Positions 13,245 through 23,300 of a stretch of DNA of 64,000 bases are shown here, piece by piece. The first letter of the stretch is position 1; each line of letters starts with the position of its first letter. Source of the stretch: Liolophura sinensis. Lineage: Eukaryota > Mollusca > Polyplacophora > Chitonida > Chitonidae. The stretch is taken from the NCBI RefSeq assembly GCF_032854445.1, contig NC_088305.1, positions 1,805,001 through 1,869,000 of the forward strand, written 5' to 3'. Made by a program: the position numbers and the translations under genes. Under the pieces are notes generated by a model, which saw only the letters and a list, made by a program, of their open reading frames with translations, was not told the origin of the DNA and searched no databases.

Positions 13245-13842
13245 AATTATAAAGAATTACATGCCTGTTACTTCATCGGAAAGCCAAGAGAAAGTCTAAG
13301 GGGGTACATCTCCGATTAGACATGTCCGAAAACCGAAAGCACGCTCTCTTTAAACACAAATGTCAAAATGTCAACATCATCTTGGTGTTAAAATGATACA
13401 ACAATATTGATTAATTAGATAATTATTGTCGGCATGCTGTAATATAATGGTAAATTGGGAGATTCGTAACATTTATTATGCGGAACATAATTAATAAATG
13501 TGTAAATTTGATATGAGATAGTGTTAAATTACAACATTTTCTAAAATGTTAAAGCTTTGCTAAACACTTCGGAAGCGTTAACGCACGTGTGCTTACAAAT
13601 GCTTTCCTTCCTTTAAAAGAGTTAAATTTCTAACACTTTGGATATGTTGTTAAACGTACGTGTAACGTTACAAATGCTTTCCTTCATTTAAAAGTGTTAA
13701 ATTTCTAACACTTTGTGTGTGTTACCTCTCAGTGCTCGTGGGGCACAGGCGACAACTGGGAATGGTGACAGTAAGTGATCGATGTCGCTCGTGTGGCCGT
13801 GTGCGCAGCCTAACGTTGGCTGGCGACCACTTGTATTTCATC
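13245..13842. other. No gene; short internal duplication
   Basis: AT-rich sequence. Two related segments of about 75 bp (about 13590-13650 and 13660-13720) share CAAATGCTTTCCTTC and GTTAAATTTCTAACACTTTG. No coding evidence. Confidence 0.45.
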
Positions 13843-14157
13843 AATGTGGATGTGAATGAATGAATAAATGAAAGCTTGAGCTTTTACGTCGCACTGAACC
13901 ATTTTTCATTCACTTGACGACGAAGAGTCATTAGGTGTGTATACATATTATGCGTCCTCTTGTGGCAGGGTGAGTCCATGTCGCCAAAGTGCTGCCGCCA
14001 CTGAAGTATCATGCCGAAGACACCAGACATGACACCCCACCCAATATGATGACACTGGACCAAACAGTCATGTTTCTTTGCTCTAACCTCTCAGTGCTGA
14101 GTGTCAAGCGAGGCAGCAGCAAATACCATATTTAAAGTCTTAGGTATGACCCGACCA
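13843..14157 (-). mobile_element. SINE family C, reverse copy
   Basis: Reverse-oriented element with the C-type body on the plus strand (ACACCAGACATGACACCCCA, CTAACCTCTCAGTGCTGAGT) and a tail region shared with family B (TTTTACGTCGCACTGAACCA, GACGACGAAGAGTCATTAGG). The tail begins with GAATGAATGAAT at the left edge. The head appears truncated near GACCCGACC. Confidence 0.8.
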
Positions 14158-14257
14158 TCAGTGTAAAAGTGAAAAAATTCTTACAGGTGGTTTTACTTTC
14201 TATGCTGTAAGTCTTTTGAAGGTCACAAACACTTCATCACCAGCCTTGGAAACACTA

Positions 14258-14570
14258 AATGAGTGAGTGCTTGGGGTTTAACGTCATACTTAATTTTTCA
14301 GTCATATGACGACGAAGGAGTCCTTAGAATGCATCTAAAGTTTCTCCTCCGTTCTTGATTTCCGCCGTTCTTTTATCTACTGCTGCTTCGTAGAGACGAC
14401 TTACCGAAGGCACCGAAGCCCCACCCGAGCCATTATACTGAAACGGGTCAACCAGTCGTTCTCTTCCCCTTAATGCTGAACGCCAAGCGAGGAAGCTGCA
14501 AGTGTCTCTTTTGGTCAGTGACCAAAAAGTTTTTGGTGTGACCCCGACCCGGGAATGACCTTGGGTCAAT
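14258..14570 (-). mobile_element. SINE family B, reverse copy
   Basis: Left edge GAGTGAGTGCTTGGGGTTTA, then CAGTCATATGACGACGAAGG, then AGACGACTTACCGAAGGCAC and ACGCCAAGCGAGGAAGCTGC. Ends in the degraded region near GGGAATGACCTTGGGTCAAT. The tRNA head is mostly lost. Confidence 0.85.
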
Positions 14571-15585
14571 CTCTTTAACTCTACCTACTCTTTAACTACT
14601 CACACCCTATCTGCTCGTGATACTGGCACGTGGGGTAGAGTACACTTAATCTAAATGGATTAGCTTCACTTAGCCTGCGTGCTAAAGTTCTGCGCGTGTT
14701 CCAAGTTGTACGTGGTTAAATCTTTTGTTTATTATGTTTGCTTCATAACGGGGCAAGAGGATTGTGCGGTTGGGGGGTGGGGGGCACATTTTCGTCGGTC
14801 ATACATGCAGCTATCAAGCTATTGCGTGGGCCTACTTGTGCATATGCTCGACATTTAGAGGAGTTTTTTTTCTATAAAGATTTGAGAGAAGAACATCCAT
14901 ACCGCTCGGTGTGAATTAAATTATCCCGTTATTGATAACATATAAGATTTAAAATACACTATTAAACATTGATTGTTGCAAATTTACAAAATCTACAATC
15001 TACAAAACGTTCGCAAATTTACGCATGCGTATCTACCATAGCAACATATCCGATGTGATACGCCGCCATAAAAATTGCGCCTGTCGGAAGGTTGCGAGCG
15101 CTTTGTAGAACGAGCCTTTGGTATTTTAACAAAGCCACTATCAAACCCAGTTGGAATTTTACGATGAGTGTGTGCGACAGAAGTATTCTCCAAAAAAAAA
15201 ATCTACTCAAAATCACAATGTCCACAAGCTGCCAGGGCGAATGTATAGCCTAGCTTTTCTGATGTGCTCTTTGCTTATACGCCCATTAGCCTATATACCG
15301 CACCGGCTAATCTATTCAACTGATTTCGGAGCTAGCGCCCACAAAACTTGTGAATCACTATGACGTGCCATGTCATCTACGCCCGACAAAGTCTGCGCCC
15401 CAAGGGCGGATCTGGAAAGGAGACGTCACCTTGAAGAAAGAAGAGAGTAATCTGAAGCTTGGGAGCCAACCAGTTTAGGCCTTCTGCGTCCTGCAGTGGG
15501 GACTTTCATGTCATCCTGTTTCCCCCTTCAAAGTGAATTATGGCCCGCGAGTTAAAAGAAAAGAGGGCAAATAATACAACCTGAG
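14571..15585. other. No gene recognised
   Basis: About 1 kb with small open frames only (up to about 70 codons). No splice-bounded frame or repeat family recognised. Confidence 0.35.
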
Positions 15586-15587
15586 TC

Positions 15588-15745
15588 CGACCATACGTGG
15601 AAAGGTCAGGCAACAACCTGCGGATGGTCGTGGGTTTCTGTCGGGCTCTGCCCGCTTTACTCCCACCATAAAGCTGGCCGCTGTCTTACAAGTGAAATAT
15701 TCTTTAGCACGGCGTAAAACACCGGTTAAAATAACAAACAAAATA
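15588..15745 (+). mobile_element. SINE family A, 5'-truncated
   Basis: Starts in the central domain (CCATACGTGGAAAGGTCAGG), continues AACCTGCGGATGGTCGTGGG and CTCCCACCATAAAGCTGGCC, and ends AGTGAAATATTCTTTAGCAC, then CGGCGTAAAACACCGG. The tRNA-like head is absent. Confidence 0.85.
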
Positions 15746-16839
15746 AAAGACAAAAACAGGGACCAAGTGAAGTAAGCGAAAAAAAAAAACAAAAACAAAA
15801 GAAAAACACCCTCGGGAAATATAAAGATAACCACTGTCACAATTAGAAAACAACAACATTTATGGTTTAGTTTTATATATGGTATATTGTAAGAAACAAG
15901 ACACAAGATAAAGACACATGATCATACAGATACACATGTAAAACACCATCCAAGTGCATAACAGTAAAACAAAATGTAATTCTTCTCATTTTGGGGACAT
16001 CAGGTCTGCTCATTTTAGCCAGTATACATGTAAATGAGACAGAGTGTCTCCTTTCTCACAAGGTTAGTCCGTCTAGTTAACAGTACTTTCATATCTGTAT
16101 TTTTCCGCAAAAACTGAGAGAGAAATGTAATTTACTTGCCGGACTACTTTTTCCTTGCCGGACTACTTATATCTGTTCTAAAAATCGGAGGAATTAGAGT
16201 AAACAAAGCTAATAATAGATGGATGAATGGTTTCATAAGTAATCACTACATATGCACTGCACACATATGCATATTAAAAGTACATGTATACAGGAAATAC
16301 ATATTAGCGAGCAGTATATTGTACATACAAAAAATTTACTCAAAAATGACCCATAATAAAGACAAATCCATTAAGAGATACAGCTTCCTAATTTGGGCTA
16401 AAAGATTATCTAAAAGATTAGATATATTGAGTTTCTGAATTCAATACAGCTAATCTTGAGCTAAATACGAGACTGAGCATCATGAGGCATGATTGGGGAA
16501 TATGTAAATCACATCTTCAACATCAAATTACTGTCATTTCAAGTGACACATTTTCGATTGATTCCAACTGGTTCGCGCACCTTACATAATTTTTGTTGAA
16601 GTTGAATTAATTTCTTATGAGAAAAACTTAAGCATTTGCATCAAAAGTATCACTGAAAGGCTTTTCTGTTCTTCTGAAAAGTCCAAAGCTTAGGTGATCA
16701 TCAGTGATCAAAGAATTAAAAACCATCTGGTTTTAATTAGGCCTTGTGAGAGGTTTGGCTTGGTGGGGACATGCATTTATGGGTGTGAAAACTTATCTGC
16801 ATGTGATCCTAGGCATGGAGACAACGTAAACATATCAAC
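15746..16839. other. No gene recognised
   Basis: AT-rich sequence with no recognised coding or repeat feature. Open frames of 60-100 codons (for example 16136-16438 +) show no motifs. Confidence 0.35.
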
Positions 16840-17205
16840 CTTTACAGTGAACAGCAGCATCAATACTGACCAAAAAGAAACTTAAGATCTGGTAGCAAGG
16901 TAACCAAAGAGCTCACCCTAACAGTGAACAGCAGCATCAACAGTGACCAAAAGAAACTTAAGATCTGGTAGAAAGGTAACCAAAGAGCTCACCTTTACAG
17001 TGAACAGCAGCATCAATACTGACCAAAAAGAAACTTAAGATCTGATAGCAAGGTAACCAAAGAGCTCACCCTAACAGTGAACAGCAGCATCAATACTGAC
17101 CAAAAAGAAACTTAAGATCTGTTAGCAAGGTAACCAAAGAGCTCACCCTAACAGTGAACAGCAGCATCAACAGTGACCAAAAGAAACTTGAGATCTGGTT
17201 GCAAG
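16840..17205. repeat. 77-bp tandem array, about 4.7 copies
   Basis: The unit contains AACAGTGAACAGCAGCATCA, CTGACCAAAAAGAAACTTAA and GGTAACCAAAGAGCTCACC. Units alternate between 'CAATACTG' and 'CAACAGTG' variants. The right-hand end runs into a dispersed repeat (17150-17480) that recurs at 21860-22140. Confidence 0.93.
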
Positions 17206-17480
17206 CACACCTGTAGGATACACATGAACTCAAAACTTCAGCTCAATACTTAAAGTACTTAAATATTTACCTGAGCATAGATTCTAATACATAAAAGAGA
17301 CGTGAGGGTCTTGAATTTGGTAATTAATGGTAATTAACATGCATCTTAAATTTGGTAATTAATGGTAATTAACATGTATGCAGGGCATCAATAATGGAAC
17401 ATCCCATCAATGTTATTGTGCTGTACATGTATACCAAATCTCAGCCTATTACCTGCGGTACTTTTTGAGGCACCAGCAGT
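17150..17480 (+). repeat. Dispersed repeat R, copy 1
   Basis: Shares order and sequence with 21860-22140: CTGACCAAAA near the left end, ACTCAA followed by a TTCA..ATATTTACCT stretch, GATTCTAA, a gap-tolerant GGTAATTAA region, ATGGAACATC..CATCAATGTT and ATTACCTGCGGTACTTTTTG on the right. It has no coding capacity. Confidence 0.65.
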
Positions 17481-18044
17481 AACATCAACTTTAACAATGA
17501 CTCTAATACACCCTACACAAACATCAATCAGATTACATGCTGCACTATTTAAGATATCACCCCTAACATTTTGTTTAACACGGCTTTACTCTACAATGAT
17601 GCTGATACTCAGGTATGACATAAACGAGTACTCTGCTTCATACAGGTGAGCTAAAAAAAGGCCCCAAAGATACATATATATTTCAAGGTAGCTTCAAACA
17701 TTGTGTGAGTATACTTATGCAAAAGTGACATTATAAAAGTGTTTTACCAAAGAAATGTATCCATAATGCACAATATTGACAACAATAAATAGGTATTAAT
17801 AACAAAAGTAATTTCACCAGTAGCACACTTTACAAAAAAAAATTACTCAAAAGAAAAAATGCTGAAGACCTTCTACATCTTTATTCGCTGACACTTCACA
17901 ACACTGTACACATTTACACACAAAAGTTCTCACTCCATTTTACAGTCCAGTAAAACGTACTATGTTTACTACTGAATAGCACCATGAACAGTGAGATTGT
18001 TTCTGTGATGTACATATAATGGAAGCACGCAGGAATTTATCTAT
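17481..18044. other. No gene recognised
   Basis: AT-rich intergenic sequence. I see no repeat family or coding frame with support. Confidence 0.35.
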
Positions 18045-18300
18045 GCATCTATGTATTTATTTATATGACTGGTGTTTTATGCAGTACTTAGAATATACAA
18101 CAGTGGCCAGTATTATGATGGGAGAAAACAGGGGCAGAGCCCGGGGGGAAACTCATGACCATCCCCAGGTTGCTGGCAAATCTTTCCACGTATGGCCACA
18201 AAGGAAGCCCACATGTACTGGACTCATAGCGACAACACTTGTTTGAGGCTACAGGGCCACTGCGCCAAGCTGGCAAGCTAACTACCTTTGCCATTCAAGC
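18045..18300 (-). mobile_element. SINE family A, reverse diverged copy
   Basis: Reverse tail (TATTTATTTATATGACTGGT), then GCAGTACTTAGAATATACAA, TGACCATCCCCAGGTTGCTG and a decayed head that includes CTGGCAAGCTAACTACC. More diverged than the other copies. Confidence 0.7.
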
Positions 18301-20045
18301 TCCGTCTGCGTCTGTAAGATACATGGATGTGAAATTTTTTTGTTACCTTCAACAATTTAAGTACCGTAATTCTTTTAATTTCTGGGACATAAATTTAGTC
18401 TGCTCTTTTTATCTTTTCTCACATGGTTAGTCCATCTAATGAGCAGCATATACATGTACAAATCTTTGCTTTTCTGAAAAAAAAAATGCAATAGTCAGTA
18501 CTTCCATCTGTACAAAAGATGAAAAGATTACATCTGCAGTACCCAAAATTCAAAATAAGTTTTGTTGTTGATATTAACGTTTATTACACTGGAAAACTGT
18601 ATGAAAATTACTGAATTATTCTGAGTGGCATTTCCATTTTTAGTCCAGACCTTCAGATTTGTTCTAAAGTAGTCAATTTCACAAAATATATCAGATGTAA
18701 AAAATTTGAAAAGTTAAAGTCCCCACATGGAATAACAAATTACTACTCAACATATAATACCTCAAGCAAATAGCACCAGTGGTATTAATTTTAAAATGTG
18801 ATCATAACTGAAGATAGGTGACAACTTCAAAAGTGTTTCCTCACTGAAGCTTTTAACAGTAATTGGCTCACATTAAAACAACACCAGTAATCAGAGGTTT
18901 TGAGAGGGTGAGACATCTTACAACTGACCGAGCCTCTGTGTAACTCAGGTTAGGGTTGTGGTGTTACTACCATTCTCTGTGCCCTCAATTTCATATCTTA
19001 AAATTTTCCAATTTCTGGTCCTGACATTCACAGATACAGGCTCACAGAAAATGACTTGTTACACTGTGTTAACACAGATCTGACAGAACATTACCAGCTG
19101 TTCTAAAAATGCTCAACAAATGTAGCCTACTGCTTCCCTCCTCCTGCCGCGACACTCTCCCTGGGTGACTTCTGGATGATGTGTGGGACTATTATCTTCA
19201 TAAATATACTTCACATGCTAGTTCAAATCTCTTTAATCTGAGTATAATTTTCGTTTTTCCCACTCACACATTGCACACTACACTTATCTACTGAATGGTT
19301 AGGCCTACACTTTTTAACAGTGATCCAGAATAAATAAGAACTGAGACAAACGGAGTTGTTTCCCTTTTTTTTAGTGCTTCAAAAATAAGAGTTATCTCCC
19401 CTGCCAAAATGTTACGCGTGCCAATTGAAATATTGGAAGCTGTGTGATTCTTGCGCTGATAGCTTACATGAATGACTAGACAGAGCTGTGATTGACCAAG
19501 GTTTGTCAACTTTGTTCACTTTGCCTCCTCTAACTGCTACATTTACACAACATGAAAGACAGAAAAAAATGCAGACAATTAATCAACCTTCCAAATGTTA
19601 TGGAGTTTAAATACATGCAGCTGTTTTGGCTGTGGATTATCACCGGTGAGCCAGACTTTATTACATAGCAACAGAATGTTCACAATCAGATTGATCTGAA
19701 ACAGGAATGAGTTGACATCAGCTGATGTTGAGAAGATCTAAAACTGGTCAAATTATTCTGTTGGTCTAAAATGAGACATCAGCTAAACGTGGCTGCCTAC
19801 ATGTAATGAGTTTTAGAATTCACAGTGGAAGTTTTTTTTTTTTTTTTTACCGCAAAAAATAATTGTGGCTTCATGATTGATCACATATAGACCATGTTAA
19901 CATGAAACAACAGCAAAAAATATAGACTTTGCATTGTTGATTTCTGTGAGCGAAATTCACTAATACAATCCTTTTCTGGAAACAAAAAAAAAAAAAATAA
20001 CGGAGTGCAATGGAATGAAAGTTTCCACGAAATCGCCCCTAATTA
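18301..20045. other. No gene; sequence downstream of GALNT11
   Basis: About 1.7 kb of AT-rich sequence beyond the GALNT11 stop codon (on the minus strand). It contains homopolymer T and A tracts (19832-19848, 19984-19997). The GALNT11 3' UTR may extend into it; no other gene is seen. Confidence 0.4.
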
Positions 20046-20240
20046 CCCTAAATGACCAGAAATTTTGTCCATGACTAACCTGCCTATTTTTCCCGATTCT
20101 GAGATTTTAGAAAATTGTGTTGAGGTTTGCTTGGAACATGGGTGGTTTTCTACTGGAAAATTGTCAGTTTCAGCACCAAAAATAGTATTTTGTGACATTT
20201 ATTTACCTCTATACGGGGTGACATTTTAGGTCATTCAGGG
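20046..20240. mobile_element. MITE-like element M2 next to the GALNT11 stop codon
   Basis: About 195 bp bounded by CCCTAAATGACC (20046-20057) and its near-perfect inverse GGTCATTCAGGG (20229-20240). Related copies lie at 39176-39455 and 45073-45276, with a partial one near 49090-49288; the shared core includes CTGATTCTGA, GTGTTTTGAGGTTTG and CTACTGGAAAATTGT. It has no coding capacity, so I read it as a short non-autonomous element. It begins 12 bp beyond the GALNT11 stop, so most of the proximal 3' UTR is element sequence. Confidence 0.65.
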
Positions 20241-20251
20241 ATGAATTATGG

Positions 20252-20380
20252 TTAGACCAAATGGAATGCAAGGTCAGCTGACTTATCACACATCGCCATG
20301 ACAACAGCTGCTCCTACTTTGTGGTTCATGACTGACAGGCACTTTCCTGTGGCTGGGTTAAACAATTGCTGAAAACCAGT
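20252..20380 (-). CDS. GALNT11: GALNT11-like exon 12: third lectin repeat and stop
   Basis: Residues 574-615, then TAA at 20254-20252, after a TTACAG acceptor. The repeat has C587-L-S in place of the usual CLD and ends AFHLV, where a QxW motif is expected, so this gamma repeat looks structurally relaxed. The acceptor, phase 0 and the fit to family length support the exon. Confidence 0.9.
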   Translation of the reverse strand, partial: TGFQQLFNPATGKCLSVMNHKVGAAVVMAMCDKSADLAFHLV

Positions 20381-23300
20381 CTGTAACAAAAACATGCAGG
20401 AAATATAAAACAACACAATAAAAGGAAGACTACACTAACTGTAATTCTTCAACCTTTTTGCCCTTTAAAGCACTTTTTTTCATCAGCGCTGGAATTTACA
20501 TATAAAGTTACCATGGAAATGATACTAAAACATTTGTTTGTGTCACTAAAGATACAAGCTTCATTAAACTATGTGAAATAGTTCTCTTCACTCCACATAA
20601 TTTTCTTACAACGTTTTTAAATATTGGTCACCTATGATTTATTTATTTATTTGATTGGTGTTTTACGCCGTACTCAAGAATATTTCACTTATACGACGGC
20701 CGCCAGCATTTTGGTGGGTGGAAACCGGGCACAGCCCGGGGGAAACCCACGACCATCCGCAGGTTGCTGGCGGACCTACCCACTTACGGCCGGAGAGGAG
20801 GTCACCTGTGAAGTTGAAGAATTATGGTAGCTCTACTGTAATTCTTCAACCATTTTGCATATTTGCAGAATGTTACCTTCAAGATATTAATATCTGTAGA
20901 ATCGTAGAGTGATAAAACTATACTTTTTTTGAAGTATTAAATCTGCCCACCCAACCAATGTAGTTTTGTCTCCATTAGTGCAAAATGCCTTTACATGTGC
21001 GTCATGGATATACCTGCAAAGTGGGGCATATTACGTCAATTCCACCGCAGTGTCACCAGTGCAATGTCACAATGAGCAGAGCCCATAGATGGAACTCCGG
21101 TAAATAATAAATGCATGAAAATCAGCATAAAAACTATGGATTTTAACTCTGGTGAGCTACCTTAACTAGCACAGAGTGATGTCTTTTGGTGTCATGAGTT
21201 GTCTCCCCTGTCTGCACATACCTGTATGGACCAGAGCCATTCCTGTGAGCCGCGCTCCCCTCGGCACTTCATGAGGCGGGGAGTGATGTCTGTCTGAGAC
21301 AGGGGGTCAATGTCCATACACAGACTGGCGGCTAGCTTCAGCTCGCTGTCACCAGTCTCGTACCAGGTCTACGAAGTCAATACACGACAATTTTTGTTAA
21401 TTTATTTGATTGGATTGGTGTTTTGTGTTCTACTCAAGAATATATCACTTATGCAATTACCATTATGGTGGGAGGAAACCGGGCAACCTACGACCATCTG
21501 CAGGTTGCTGGCCGACCTTCCGATGTAAGGCCAAAGGAGAAGTCAGCATGCACAACAATTTTAGTAAAATGTGAACTGTAAAATTTTATTGTGTAAAATT
21601 GTGGAAGTCTTCTTGTGAAAACATTAAAAATTTTCAGTAGGAATCTTCACAAATTCTCAAATGTACTGCTGTACAATTTTCCATGGCATATCTGTATAAA
21701 CAAGACAACTACAAATCAGGTCTCCAGGAATGTTGTATTTGTCAAGCCAAATCTACCGCTCCCTCTTTTTGTTTTAGAATGTTGCGACATCATTGGCAGT
21801 CCACGTTATCTCTTGAGTGAACACTGATTTTTTATCAAACTGTATAGTGAATATTGACATTCAAGACTGACCAAAAGCAGCTGAGACTTCACAGCAAGGC
21901 TACCAAAGAGCTCGTCTGCGAAGGACACATGGATGCTGACCATGAACTCAGTACAGAAAGGACTTCAATATTTACCTTCACATGGATTCTAACACACAAA
22001 ACAGATATGAAGGTCATGAGTTTGTTAATTAACAAAAGTGCAGGCCACCAACAGTGGAACATCTCGCCCATGTTTATGTATTGTGCTTTCCAAAAGCTGA
22101 GCTAATACCTGCAGTAATGTTTGAGACAGCCCCTAACAGCTAATGTCTGCAGTACTGTTTGAGATAACCCCTAACAGCTAATACCTCCAGTACTGTTTGA
22201 GATGACACCTAACAGCTAATACCTGCAGTACTGTTTGAGACGACCCCTAACAGCTAATACCTGCAGTACTGTTTGAGACAGCCCCTAACAGCTAATACCT
22301 GCAGTACTGTTTGAGACAGCCCCTAACAGCTAATACCTGCAGTACTGTTTGAGACAAACCCTAACAGCTAATACCTGCAGTACTGTTTGAGACGACCCCT
22401 AACAGCTAATACCTGCAGTACTGTTTGAGACAGCCCCTAACAGCTAATACCTGCAGTACTGTTTGAGATAACCCCTAACAGCTAATACCTGCAGTACTGT
22501 TTGAGATGACACCTAACAGCTAATACCTGCAGTACTGTTTGAGACGACCCCTAACAGCTAATACCTGCAGTACTGTTTGAGACAGCCCCTAACAGCTAAT
22601 ACCTGCAGTACTGTTTGAGACGACACCTAACAGCTAATACCTGCAGTACTGTTTGAGACGACACTTAACAGCTAATACCTGCAGTACTGTTTGAGATGAC
22701 ACCTAACAGCTAATACCTACAGTACTGTTTGAGACCCCTAACAGCTAATACCTGCAGTACTGTTTGAGACAACACCTAACAGCCAATACCTACAGTACTG
22801 TTTGAGACAACACCTAACAGCTAATACCTGCAGTACTGTTTGAGACGACACCTAACAGCTAATACTTGTAGTACTGTTTGAGACGACACCTAATAGCTAA
22901 TACCTGCAGTACTGTTTGAGACGACACACAACAGCTAATACCTGTAGTATTGTTTGAGACAACACCTAACAGCTAATACCTGTAGTATTGTTTGAGACAA
23001 CCCCTAACAGCTAATACCTGCAGTACTGTTTGAGACGACACCTAACAGCTAATTCCTGCAGTACTGTTTGAGACAGCCCCTAACAGCTAATACCTGCAGT
23101 ACTGTTTGAGACGTCACATAACAGCTAATACCTGCAGTACTGTTTGAGACACCTAACAGCTAATACCTGCAGTACTGTTTGAGACGACACCTAACAGCTA
23201 ATTCCTGCAGTACTGTTTGAGACAGCCCCTAACAGCTAATACCTGCAGTACTGTTTGAGATGTCACATAACAGCTAATACCTGCAGTACTGTTTGAGACA

